Below are positions 52,549 to 60,469 of a stretch of 64,000 bases of DNA, in pieces (positions within the stretch are counted from its first letter, which is position 1; each line of letters begins with the position of its first letter). The stretch is from contig DASVOE010000113.1 in assembly GCA_036383515.1 (NCBI GenBank), forward strand, positions 1 to 64,000. Reading direction: 5' to 3'. Both the position numbers and the translations under genes were made by a program. The DNA is from CADEDV01 sp036383515. GTDB taxonomy: Bacteria; Bacteroidota; Bacteroidia; Chitinophagales; Chitinophagaceae. Under the pieces are notes generated by a model. It made no database searches. It was not told the origin of the DNA and was given only the letters and a program-made list of their open reading frames with translations.

Positions 52549-53037
52549 TCAGGATCTGTTTTTTGCATTAACATGACTGTTGCCATGTATAGAAGAGGCG
52601 TTAAGTATTTTAGTCACCTTATGTCTGTACATACGGCCGATAGGCAGTTCTTTTTTAGCTATTTCAAGGATGTCTGTATTATAAGAATCTATTTTATCGA
52701 TGGAAACGATATAGGACCGGTGGATACGCAGGAACTCATCCGACGGCAGCGATTCTTCCAGGGTAGAAAGAACCTGTTTGGTTACAATCGTTTTGTGCGC
52801 CGTAAATATTTTCACATAATCCTTTAATCCCTCAATAAATAAAATATCATTCAGCAGGATTTTTACCATCTTACGATCAACCCGGAAATAAAGAAAGCGA
52901 TTGGACTCGATATAATTTTCTTTATTCGCATTCATTCGCTGTGAGGGAGAAAGATTTATTTGAACAACTTTATCCACTACTTTCAGGAACTGTTCTACTG
53001 TCTTTGGATCACAGAAAATCAATACGGCCGTTTTCAT
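52549..53037 (-). CDS. LytTR DNA-binding protein with DsrE-like N-terminal leader
   Basis: From ATG 53037 this is a 162-residue protein. Residues 1-11 (MKTAVLIFCDP) match the start of the DsrE-like neighbour. EQFLKVVDKVVQ, next, looks like the last helix of a receiver domain of a LytTR response regulator. The rest (about 55-150, with ILFIEGLKDYVKIFTAHKTIVTKQVL and FLRIHRSYIVSIDKIDSYN) is a complete LytTR domain. The phosphoacceptor part of the receiver is missing, so it cannot be controlled by a kinase in the usual way. An in-frame ATG 42 bases upstream is less likely because it would overlap the leader that resembles the dsrE upstream region. Confidence 0.8.
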   Translation of the reverse strand: MKTAVLIFCDPKTVEQFLKVVDKVVQINLSPSQRMNANKENYIESNRFLYFRVDRKMVKILLNDILFIEGLKDYVKIFTAHKTIVTKQVLSTLEESLPSDEFLRIHRSYIVSIDKIDSYNTDILEIAKKELPIGRMYRHKVTKILNASSIHGNSHVNAKNRS

Positions 53038-53089
53038 ATGATTCGATAATTGGTTTTTGTTTTTTGTCATACTGATCAATGTAAAAACT

Positions 53090-53109
53090 TATATACCGAT
53101 CTGTCTATA
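53090..53109 (-). promoter_or_regulatory. Likely TetR operator upstream of the LytTR/DsrE genes
   Basis: On the minus strand TATAGACAGATCGGTATATA is an imperfect palindrome (16 of 20 positions symmetric). It shares ATAGACAGA and the GT-TAT spacing with the perfect inverted repeat at 53735-53756 upstream of the TetR gene. It lies between the TetR stop codon and the LytTR start. Confidence 0.6.
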
Positions 53110-53120
53110 AAATAAATAAA

Positions 53121-53693
53121 TCACTGTTTACTTCCCAAGAGCAACTGCACCATTTTCTTCGCCTTTTTTACGGGCCAGGTTTGTTTATGGATTTTAGATT
53201 CCACAATGGCACCTTCATATAATAAGAAAATAGAATCGCCCAGTACATCCACGTCTTCAATGGGTTTACCTTTCAACGGTTCTGTTATGAAACTCTTTAA
53301 GTACCGTCTGAACTTATCCTTATGTTCTAAAATTTCCTTAGACATAAGAGGACTTGTGTCACCGATTTCAGACAGCATATTGATAAATTTGCACCCGAGA
53401 AAATTGTCTTTTGGCAACGCATACTCTAGAAAATCAAAGCAGGCGATCAGTTTTTGAACGGGCGTTTTTTTTACACCTGTCCACTTTTCAATCCCTTCAA
53501 ACCATTCCTTCCGGCCAGCTTTTAGGTAATGAATACCCAATTCGTCTTTAGAACCAAAATGCTGGTATAAACTCGCCTTAGCTACTTTGGCCTCTTCCAA
53601 AATCTGGTTGATCCCCGTGTTATTGTATCCTTGAGTATAAAACAACCTGGAAGCGGTTTCTAATATTCGTTCTCGTGGTCCTAATCTGTTCAT
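53121..53693 (-). CDS. TetR-family transcriptional regulator
   Basis: This 190-residue repressor has the N-terminal HTH in RERILETASRLFYTQGYNNTGINQILEEAKVAKASLYQHFGSKDELG, the TetR consensus. The C-terminal ligand-binding domain covers about 65-185 and includes FLGCKFINMLSEIGDTSP. The N-terminal domain resembles AcrR/TetR regulators of stress or xenobiotic genes. Two near-identical inverted repeats lie on either side of the gene (53735-53756 upstream and 53090-53109 downstream), so it probably represses itself and the LytTR/DsrE genes. The inducer is unknown. Confidence 0.9.
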   Translation of the reverse strand: MNRLGPRERILETASRLFYTQGYNNTGINQILEEAKVAKASLYQHFGSKDELGIHYLKAGRKEWFEGIEKWTGVKKTPVQKLIACFDFLEYALPKDNFLGCKFINMLSEIGDTSPLMSKEILEHKDKFRRYLKSFITEPLKGKPIEDVDVLGDSIFLLYEGAIVESKIHKQTWPVKKAKKMVQLLLGSKQ

Positions 53694-53734
53694 TGCTTTA
53701 AAATATGCTGCTAAGATAAAGTAATATTATTAAA

Positions 53735-53756
53735 AAATAGACAGAATTGTCTATTT
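53735..53756. promoter_or_regulatory. Perfect inverted repeat, TetR operator candidate
   Basis: AAATAGACA (53735-53743) and TGTCTATTT (53748-53756) are exact complements around GAAT. It lies 42 bases upstream of the TetR start, between divergent genes, and matches the site at 53090-53109. Confidence 0.65.
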
Positions 53757-53905
53757 GTTTTGATCGTCGACCACTGGTTATACTATGAGGATTTTAAGTG
53801 GTCTGTCGTTTGAAAGACGCCTCTGGACGAAATGGAAAGATAACGGCGAAATCACCTTATAGTTTTGGGCCTTCAATGATCTTATACTCAAAAAAAATTA
53901 TTATC

Positions 53906-55282
53906 ATGAAAACTTTACCACAACCTTTGTTGCGAAAATGTATACTGCTTGCAGCAGTCGTATCATTTATCTTTTCTTCCTGTCAGAAATACCGGTCAGC
54001 CAAACAAGAGGAAATTGCTGCTAAGACAACCACCAATACCTATGGTCATTTACAACAAACAAAAACTTTCTCATCGGAAGTAGCACGCAAGTGGCAGGAT
54101 ATGCAATTGCGAATGCTGCGGTTGCCTGTAGGGCCTACTCCATTTGGCATGAATGGCAATCGTTTCTTTGCTTATTGCGGAATAGGCTTGTATGAATCGG
54201 TTGTTCCGGGAATGCCTGCTTATAAATCACTTTATGGCCAGCTTACCGATATGCCTGTAATGCCTTCTACAGAACCGGGTTTGGCTTACCATTGGCCCAG
54301 TTGTGCGAATGCCGCCCTTGCATTTCTAAATAAGAGCTTTTTCACACTTACTACGGACGCCAACAAAATATCGATGGATTCACTGGAGAGTGCCTTGAAT
54401 ACAGCTTATCAAACCGAAGTCGATGCAGCAACATTTCAACGCTCAGTAGCATTCGGAAAAACAGTTGCTCAGAAAATTTTTGACTGGTCAAAAACAGATG
54501 GGGCTTTAACTGTTTATCCAGCTTATGTTGATACTCCACGGCTGGGGCAATGGTCGCCCACAGCTCCAAATCCCACGGCTGTGTTCGCTAATAACTGGGG
54601 AAAGAACCGGTTGTTTGTGCAAGGCAGCTTAGCAGGAACATCTTCTCCTCCTCCACCACCATATTCAACCGATCCAGGCTCTGCTTATTATGCAATGGTA
54701 AAAGAGGTGTATGATGTATCACAAGCTCTAACGCCGGAACAAGCAGCAACAGCTTTATATTTCAGGGACAATCCAGGTTTCCAGGCGGGTACTCATTACC
54801 TGTCCGTTTTTAGCGAGGTAATGAATATTGAAAATCCGCAGCTGGATTATTATGCACTCGCCCATGTTAAGACCGGTGTTGCTCTTGCAGATGCACAGAT
54901 CGATTGCTTTAAAATCAAATATGAATTGAAAGTTGACAGACCAATAAAATATATCAGGGAAGTGCTTGGTCATGCATCATGGAATCCTCTTTTGAGCACC
55001 CCGCCTTTTCCCGATTTTCCTTCAGGACATTCAGAAACTGGCGGAGCTTTCGCAGCTGTGTTTACCAGCTTGCTTGGTCAAAACTATTCATTCACTCTTC
55101 ATACTTATGATAACCTGGGCATGACACCAAGACCCTATCATTCTTTTAATGAAATGGCCGAGGATATTGGCAGATCAAGGGTATATGGTGGTATCCACTA
55201 CACATATTCCTGCACAGAAGCCCGGATTCAGGGTGAAAAAATTGCTCGGAATATTTTGAATATTCTAAGGTTTGAAAAATAA
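53906..55282 (+). CDS. Vanadium-haloperoxidase/PAP2-like lipoprotein
   Basis: From ATG 53906 this is a 458-residue lipoprotein with lipobox FIFSSC and a following Gln/Lys-rich linker. The C-terminal region has the vanadate/phosphate-binding motifs: K-x6-RP (KYELKVDRP), PSGHSETGG, and SR-x5-H (SRVYGGIHYTYS). The last position, usually Asp in haloperoxidases (SR-x5-H-x3-D), is Ser here, so haloperoxidase activity is uncertain; it could be a phosphatase-like or non-halogenating member. The gene is divergent from TetR with 212 bases between starts. It is a likely outer-membrane or periplasmic protein. Confidence 0.82.
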   Translation: MKTLPQPLLRKCILLAAVVSFIFSSCQKYRSAKQEEIAAKTTTNTYGHLQQTKTFSSEVARKWQDMQLRMLRLPVGPTPFGMNGNRFFAYCGIGLYESVVPGMPAYKSLYGQLTDMPVMPSTEPGLAYHWPSCANAALAFLNKSFFTLTTDANKISMDSLESALNTAYQTEVDAATFQRSVAFGKTVAQKIFDWSKTDGALTVYPAYVDTPRLGQWSPTAPNPTAVFANNWGKNRLFVQGSLAGTSSPPPPPYSTDPGSAYYAMVKEVYDVSQALTPEQAATALYFRDNPGFQAGTHYLSVFSEVMNIENPQLDYYALAHVKTGVALADAQIDCFKIKYELKVDRPIKYIREVLGHASWNPLLSTPPFPDFPSGHSETGGAFAAVFTSLLGQNYSFTLHTYDNLGMTPRPYHSFNEMAEDIGRSRVYGGIHYTYSCTEARIQGEKIARNILNILRFEK

Positions 55283-55398
55283 GGATCATACGAAAAAGAA
55301 GCGATCACCGCTTATTTGAGAAAGAACGACAAGAAAGAATTGCGAGAAATGTTTTGAATTCAGATCACTATCTTATCTTTTTAAATAATGGGAATAGT

Positions 55399-57072
55399 AT
55401 GAAAACAATTTTCATTTACCTGGCCTTGCTATTTTGTTTCTCCTGCAAAAACAAAACAACCAATTTCGTTTCTGCAGCAAGCTCGATGGACCTCAAAAGA
55501 GGAGAGGTCGTTTCCTGTGGTCCGAGGGATGGGGAAATGTTCGGTTCTGTATCCTTTTCTGCTTCGGTTCCCGAAAAACTGAGATCTGATTTTAATATTG
55601 GCATTGCGCTACTCCATTCATTTGAATATGATGAAGCGGAAAAGATGTTTGCGAAGGTCATCGATCAATCGCCGGATTGTGCGATGGCTTACTGGGGAGT
55701 AGCCATGTCCAATTTTCATCCTCTGTGGGTTCCGCCGACCCAGCCTGAATTACAAAAAGGTGAAAAGGCGATTGAGGTTGCACGTTCAATCAATCGCAAA
55801 ACAAAAAGAGAATCTGATTACATTGAAGCGATGGCAAAGTTTTATGAAAACGCTGATCGTCTCGACCACTTCAGCCGCGTTTTGAATTTCGAAAAAGCAA
55901 TGGAAAAGATCTATCTCAGCTATCCCGATGATGAAGATGCTGCCATATTTTATGCGTTGGCATTGGCTGCCGGCGCAAATCCTGCTGATAAAACGTATAA
56001 TCACCAGCGCAAAGCCTTTGATATCCTGAACCCTCTTTTTCAGCAACAGCCCCTGCATCCCGGCGTTGCCCATTACATTATCCACAATTGCGACTTTCCG
56101 GGCATCGCTGAACTGGCCTTGCCGGCGGCAAAGAAATATGCATCCATCGCACCTGCCTCTGCGCATGCTCAGCATATGCCTTCTCATATTTTTATCAGAC
56201 TTGGACTTTGGGATGAGAGCATACAATCTAACCTTGTTTCCGCATCATCGGCTAAGTGTTATGCAGAACAAGCAAATATCAAAGGTCATTGGGATGAAGA
56301 ACTGCACGCCATGGATTACCTGGTCTATGCCTATTTGCAAAAAGGAGATGATGACCTTGCGAAAGGCCAGGTTAATTACCTGCAAACGATCACTGAAGTA
56401 TACCCGGTAAATTTCAAGGTTGCTTATGCATTCGCTGCTATCCCCGCACGTTATGCTCTTGAAAGAAAAAAATGGAACGAGGCTGCCAGTTTGCAAATGC
56501 ACCCGGCAAATTTTCCCTGGGAAAAATTTCCCTGGCAAGAATCGATCATTCATTTTACAAGATTGCTCGGCTCCGTGCATACCGGTAATTTGGAGAAAGC
56601 AATAACAGAATTGGAAGAACTAAAACTTCGTCATGGCAAACTGGTCGGCGTAAAAGATAAAGCCGCGGAAGCTGCGCAGGTAGCTATTCAAATTAAAGCA
56701 TCAGAGGCATGGATCGAATTCAAACGGGGGAATAATGATAAAGCCCTGGAGCTAATGAAAGCTGCGGCCGATATGGAAGACGGAATGGAAAAACACCCGG
56801 TAACACCCGGTGAAGTAATACCGGCCCGCGAGTTGCTGGCAGAAATGTTATGGGAAATGGACAAGCCGGCATTGGCTCTCGAGGCTTTTGAACTCGTTCT
56901 GAAAACTCATGCTAACAAGTTCAATGCCCTCTCTGGTGCAGCCATTGCCGCACAGAAGCTGGGGAATAAAGAAAAAGCAACCGGCTATTTCAAAAAATTA
57001 TCGGAAATAGCTCTAAAAAATTCCAAAAGAATCGAACTGCAGAAAGCAAGATCATTTTTAGCGGTGAAATAG
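55399..57072 (+). CDS. TPR-repeat lipoprotein
   Basis: From ATG 55399 this is a 557-residue protein: signal peptide with lipobox FCFSC (MKTIFIYLALLFCFSC), then TPR-type helical pairs. Examples are FNIGIALLHSFEYDEAEKMFAKVIDQSPDCAMAYWGVAMSN and the C-terminal FELVLKTHANKFNALSGAAIAAQKLGNKEKATGYFKKL. HPGVAHYIIHNCDFPGIAELALPAAKKYASIAPASAHAQHMPSHIFIRLGLWDESI in the middle is a conserved block of this group of tetratricopeptide lipoproteins. It is probably a scaffold or substrate-binding protein. It follows the haloperoxidase-like gene by 116 bases and may be cotranscribed. No enzyme motif is seen. Confidence 0.82.
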   Translation: MKTIFIYLALLFCFSCKNKTTNFVSAASSMDLKRGEVVSCGPRDGEMFGSVSFSASVPEKLRSDFNIGIALLHSFEYDEAEKMFAKVIDQSPDCAMAYWGVAMSNFHPLWVPPTQPELQKGEKAIEVARSINRKTKRESDYIEAMAKFYENADRLDHFSRVLNFEKAMEKIYLSYPDDEDAAIFYALALAAGANPADKTYNHQRKAFDILNPLFQQQPLHPGVAHYIIHNCDFPGIAELALPAAKKYASIAPASAHAQHMPSHIFIRLGLWDESIQSNLVSASSAKCYAEQANIKGHWDEELHAMDYLVYAYLQKGDDDLAKGQVNYLQTITEVYPVNFKVAYAFAAIPARYALERKKWNEAASLQMHPANFPWEKFPWQESIIHFTRLLGSVHTGNLEKAITELEELKLRHGKLVGVKDKAAEAAQVAIQIKASEAWIEFKRGNNDKALELMKAAADMEDGMEKHPVTPGEVIPARELLAEMLWEMDKPALALEAFELVLKTHANKFNALSGAAIAAQKLGNKEKATGYFKKLSEIALKNSKRIELQKARSFLAVK

Positions 57073-57325
57073 ATTTTATCACCGAGACACAATTAATAAT
57101 TTCACGCGAAGGCTCAAAAAAGAATTTTCAATCATCGCGCCTTTGCGTGAGTTATTCCTAAAAAAAAGAAGGTGATTCGCGGAGTGTTCAAGAGTCAAAC
57201 TCTTCCAGGTTTCGTGTTGTGTTCTGCACCAACAACCCGGATTTCTTCGAACTTTTTGGAGTAAAAACTTTAAAATAAAATTATACGGCTTTTTTCATTT
57301 AAAATACGCATAAGAAATGGTCTGA

Positions 57326-57946
57326 TCATGACACTCTGTGTCTGACCAGATCGGTATCTACACCTGCACGCTTCATTTTCTGTTCAGCAGCATTTTCTAT
57401 TTGCTTTTTTAATTCAAACAGTGTTTCATCAAATAGAACATGCTTATCCATCATGTAACACATATCGTATTCGATCTCTTCCCAGGTTGAAAAATCTGCA
57501 TGATTGTGCTGTAGCTGGACTTCCAGTTTGTCCAATGCGTTAGCTACTTTCGCTTCGTACGTTTCCTTATTTTCAAATTCGTAAAACAGATCATAAATCT
57601 CCTGGCCATTCGTTTCTTTCAACACTGAACGTAAGTTTTCAATGGCTTGCTTTTCTTTTTCTGCTTTTTGAATCCTGATCTCAGGATTGCGTAAAACATC
57701 TAAAGCAGAAATGTCCCTCGCTTCCGCTTCAACAAGGTCATGAAGGATTATGATTTTTAAAAGCCGTGCCGTATCAATTTTCTGTTTTAATAATGGCTCA
57801 ATTAAAACAGCCATCAATGACATTCGCCAGCAATGTTCAGCAACACTTTCTTGTCTGCCACTTGAAGTATAACTGTGCCGGAGTTCAAATTTTAGTCGCT
57901 CTGCAAGAGTAAGGACTTTTAGAATCGAAGTTATTTGTTCATCCAT
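57326..57946 (-). CDS. HD-domain hydrolase (YfbR-like)
   Basis: From ATG 57946 this is a 206-residue HD hydrolase: SVAEHCWRMSLMAVLIEPLL supplies the first His, and IIILHDLVEAEARDI supplies the HD pair and metal ligands; a later Asp lies in NALDKLEVQLQHNHADFSTWEE. The fold and length match the YfbR/YGK1-type 5'-deoxynucleotidases, but the substrate is not certain. An in-frame ATG at 58006 adds residues not typical of the family and is rejected. The gene is convergent with the TPR gene; the 253 bases between contain a short repeat (CGCGCCTTTGCGTGAG at 57138) and no gene. Confidence 0.8.
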   Translation of the reverse strand: MDEQITSILKVLTLAERLKFELRHSYTSSGRQESVAEHCWRMSLMAVLIEPLLKQKIDTARLLKIIILHDLVEAEARDISALDVLRNPEIRIQKAEKEKQAIENLRSVLKETNGQEIYDLFYEFENKETYEAKVANALDKLEVQLQHNHADFSTWEEIEYDMCYMMDKHVLFDETLFELKKQIENAAEQKMKRAGVDTDLVRHRVS

Positions 57947-58294
57947 ACGCAAAAGTAGAAAATGACAACCAAAAAAAACTACCGTAAATATTTCCGTCTC
58001 TGCCAATCAATTCTCTGGCGATTGAAGAAATACGCCTCCCGATGAGGGTCTGAGTGATAATTTTAAATGAGAGTTAGAAAATTAGGGTAAGTCGTGTTTA
58101 TTAAGGAAGGCCCTGATTTTCAATAGATCATTTATAAAAATGTTCGAAAGTTCACTCCTGTAGCCCAAAGGAAATGGAGGCGCTAATGCTTACGCTTTTT
58201 TTATATCTTATTTAATATGCTTCAACAGTAGGGGCTTTAACCTGTAAATCAAATTCAAATTTTCCATAAATTGATTCGATATAAATCCGGTGTG

Positions 58295-58365
58295 GGGCAC
58301 AAGACAATCAGCATATGGTTGCCTTTCTTTTTTTATAGAGATAATTGGTAGACGCACCCCGATTC
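58295..58365 (+). repeat. Truncated tRNA-Leu-derived cassette, copy 2
   Basis: It matches 49112-49182 with three substitutions over 71 bases: GGGCACAAG, the AAGNCAATCAGC hairpin, the T-run, ATAGAGATAATTGGTAGACG and CACCCCGATTC. It stops abruptly in the middle of the anticodon-arm palindrome, and TTGCAAAAAATTA follows. TTGATTCGAT upstream at about 58271 may be what remains of the T arm of the preceding tRNA. Confidence 0.8.
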
Positions 58366-58420
58366 TTGCAAAAAATTATTCAATTTAGCTTTTCCGAACT
58401 TTCAGGAAAGATGTCATTTC

Positions 58421-58454
58421 CAAAAAAGAACGCCGGCTTCGGAGAAACCGGCGT
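58421..58454 (-). terminator. Sulfatase terminator
   Basis: ACGCCGGCTT (58430-58439) and AAACCGGCGT (58445-58454) pair with a G-U around CGGAG-type loop bases. On the minus strand a TTCTTTTTT tract follows the hairpin. It lies downstream of the sulfatase stop codon at 58479. Confidence 0.8.
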
Positions 58455-58478
58455 CTTATGCTACTTTAGAAATGAAGG

Positions 58479-59819
58479 TTAGTTACTTTTAGGTTTTTGC
58501 CATGGCACGCTACCGGCCTTTTGAATTTGTGACATTAGCAATTGTTGTAATAGCTGTTTCTGCGGATTTTGTTTATCAATAAGGTTTGTTTGTTCTAACG
58601 GGTCCTGACGAAGATTATAAAGCTCCAAAGGTTGGAAAGGACCATTTTGCAACAGTTTCATGTCGCCGTTTACAACCGCCTCCGATGTTTTGCCCATAAA
58701 ACCAAAGCCTTCACGACGCGAAAAAAATAAGGGCCGCGTCGCCATTTTTGCATCGCTGTTTTTCAGGACAGGCAAAAAACTTATGCCGTCAATCTTTTGT
58801 TTTACCGGGGCGCCGGTGATCTCTGCAATGGTGGGATAAATATCCATCAGCAGCAGTTTTTCCGATGATTGCGAACCGGCTTTTATGTGATTCGGCCATA
58901 CCGCGAAGCCCGGTATTTTCAACCCTCCTTCATACATGCTTCCCTTCCCGTCACGAACCGGGCCATTGTTGGCTCCTTCCTGCAACTGGCCACCGTTGTC
59001 GCTCACAAAAAAGATGATGGTGTTGTCATACAACCCGTCGTCTTTTAATGTCTTCACTATCTTTCCGATCCCATCATCCATTTGTTCGATTAAAGCTACC
59101 AGTTTTGCACGCTTCTCGGAAAGTTGCGGCAGGCGTTCTTTCACCTTTGCTAAAAACTCCGGTGTTGGTTGAATGGGTGCATGCGGAGCAGTGTAGGCGA
59201 GGTATAAGAAGAAAGGTTGACGACTGTTTTTTTGTTGGTGCAGGTAGTCAATGGTCCATTGCGTAAAAAGATCGGTAGCGTGTCCGTCGGCCTGAATTTC
59301 TTTTCCGTTTTCGCGTAGAAAATTCTTTCCGTTCCGAAGGTGTTTCCAATAATCTTCCATCATGTCATCGAGCCAGCCGTGAAAATAGTCGAACCCTTTT
59401 TCATTGGGCAGGTTCGGCGACTCGAGTCCCAGGTTCCATTTACCTACAATAGCGGTTTTGTAATTCGCCTTTTTCAGCAGACCGGGCAGCAATTGCACAC
59501 CGGGTGTGAGAAAGCCAAAACTGTCTTCGGGCTTATTGCGAATAAGTCCGGGGACCCCCACCATTTCCGGGTAACGGCCGCTCATAAGCGAAGCACGACT
59601 GGGCGAACAAACACATGAATTCGCATAAAAATTGTCGAAGCGCATGCCTTGCTTGCAAAGCTGGTCAATGTTGGGTGTTTGCAAGTCCGGAGTGCCATAG
59701 TAGGACACATCATGATAGCCCTGATCATCTGTAAGGATGATCAGCACATTTGGCTTTTTGTTTTGTGCAAATGAAAAAAGAGAAATCAACAACAAAAAAA
59801 ATAAAGAGGCCTTTTTCAT
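58479..59819 (-). CDS. Secreted sulfatase (formylglycine type)
   Basis: This 446-residue exported sulfatase has a signal peptide ending near SFAQNKKP and the S1 sulfatase layout. NVLIILTDDQGYHD supplies the metal Asp pair (31-32), and the active-site Cys71 is in CSPSRASLMSGR, the C-x-P-x-R type modified to formylglycine. GKWNLG and FFVSDNGGQLQEGANNGPVRDGKGSMYEGGLKIPG are also typical. The usual TG after the motif is SG here. It probably removes sulfate from glycans. No maturase gene is visible in the window. A strong terminator follows. Confidence 0.9.
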   Translation of the reverse strand: MKKASLFFLLLISLFSFAQNKKPNVLIILTDDQGYHDVSYYGTPDLQTPNIDQLCKQGMRFDNFYANSCVCSPSRASLMSGRYPEMVGVPGLIRNKPEDSFGFLTPGVQLLPGLLKKANYKTAIVGKWNLGLESPNLPNEKGFDYFHGWLDDMMEDYWKHLRNGKNFLRENGKEIQADGHATDLFTQWTIDYLHQQKNSRQPFFLYLAYTAPHAPIQPTPEFLAKVKERLPQLSEKRAKLVALIEQMDDGIGKIVKTLKDDGLYDNTIIFFVSDNGGQLQEGANNGPVRDGKGSMYEGGLKIPGFAVWPNHIKAGSQSSEKLLLMDIYPTIAEITGAPVKQKIDGISFLPVLKNSDAKMATRPLFFSRREGFGFMGKTSEAVVNGDMKLLQNGPFQPLELYNLRQDPLEQTNLIDKQNPQKQLLQQLLMSQIQKAGSVPWQKPKSN

Positions 59820-60157
59820 ACAGTAGATAATTGTTATTAGGTTTTATATAAAGCGATATAACCGGTTCTTTACTTCTCTGTCACCAATGCAGCCCGTGTC
59901 CCCTATATTGCCGGTACTTTTTTTCAAAATTTTCCGGGCTTATTTTTATAGACTGTATAATGCCTGGAAGCTATAGCCTGACTTTCCATTGGTATCAACA
60001 TATTTCTTCCATCTAACCAAAAACAGCCCTTTGATAAACCGAAAGATTCGGTTTAAATCAGATTTTTTAGTCGGCAGTGATTTCAACAGCAAAGGCGTGA
60101 GTTTGTAAAGCGGCTGTAATTCTTCCTTGAACTGATTCGATAATTCTCCAATGTGGT

Positions 60158-60274
60158 GCACAAGGCAATCAGCATATGGTTGCCTTTTTTTTAATAGAGA
60201 TAATTGGTAGACACATCCCGATTCATATGGGAACATTCGCAAGAATGTATCGGTTCGATTCCGGTCTCGGACAC
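60158..60274 (+). repeat. tRNA-Leu-derived cassette, copy 3
   Basis: It matches 49114-49232 over its full length, with the terminator hairpin, ATAGAGATAATTGGTAGAC, the CCCGATTCATATGGG anticodon-arm replacement, CATTCGCAAGAATG variable arm and GGTTCGATTCC T arm. Substitutions are scattered (for example ACACAT for ACGCAC), and the acceptor end reads CTCGGACAC. A decayed T-arm-like CTGATTCGAT lies upstream at about 60131. Confidence 0.85.
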
Positions 60275-60372
60275 AGAAAAAAAGTTCTGATGTTCAAAAT
60301 TTCTGATGGGATTGGTACATTTTGATTCTACATGTAAGGACCGGGATTTTTTGGATTTGCAGGATTAGGTGA

Positions 60373-60390
60373 CTTTTAAAGCTTTAAAAG
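60373..60390. repeat. Perfect 18-bp palindrome
   Basis: CTTTTAAAGCTTTAAAAG is an exact palindrome between the tRNA-derived repeat and the unknown gene at 60470. It could be a binding site or a chance AT-rich palindrome; no neighbouring regulator gene points to a function. Confidence 0.35.
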
Positions 60391-60469
60391 ATGAAAAAGT
60401 GAAACATCCACTCAATTATGTGACAGGAAACATAAACTGTTCAACAAAGGGTTCTTTTCCACATCCTCT

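Larger units (their letters stand above)
57947..58478. other. Intergenic region with tRNA-derived repeat and terminator
   Basis: This 532-base region contains no supported gene. It holds a truncated copy of the tRNA-Leu terminator/tRNA-like cassette (58295-58365), preceded by a T-arm-like TTGATTCGAT, and the sulfatase terminator hairpin near 58430. The first 280 bases show no recognisable element. Confidence 0.55.
59820..60469. other. 650-base non-coding region with a tRNA-derived repeat and open frame
   Basis: A minus-strand frame from 60242 to 59946 is open for 98 codons. Its first third is translated tRNA-like repeat, while the rest (from about GELSNQFKEELQPLYKL to SGYSFQALYSL) looks protein-like but has no own start and no recognised family, so it may be a gene remnant. 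The tRNA-derived cassette is at 60158-60274, followed by bases that include the 18-bp palindrome CTTTTAAAGCTTTAAAAG (60373-60390). No other gene is supported. Confidence 0.4.

Noticed and set aside
59946..60242. 98-codon minus-strand frame as an intact gene
   Set aside because: Its first third is translated tRNA-derived repeat; the remaining part lacks a start codon of its own. It is noted only as a possible remnant.
60373..60390. 18-bp palindrome as a proven regulatory site
   Set aside because: It is AT-rich, there is no second copy nearby and no adjacent regulator, so only the palindrome itself is recorded.
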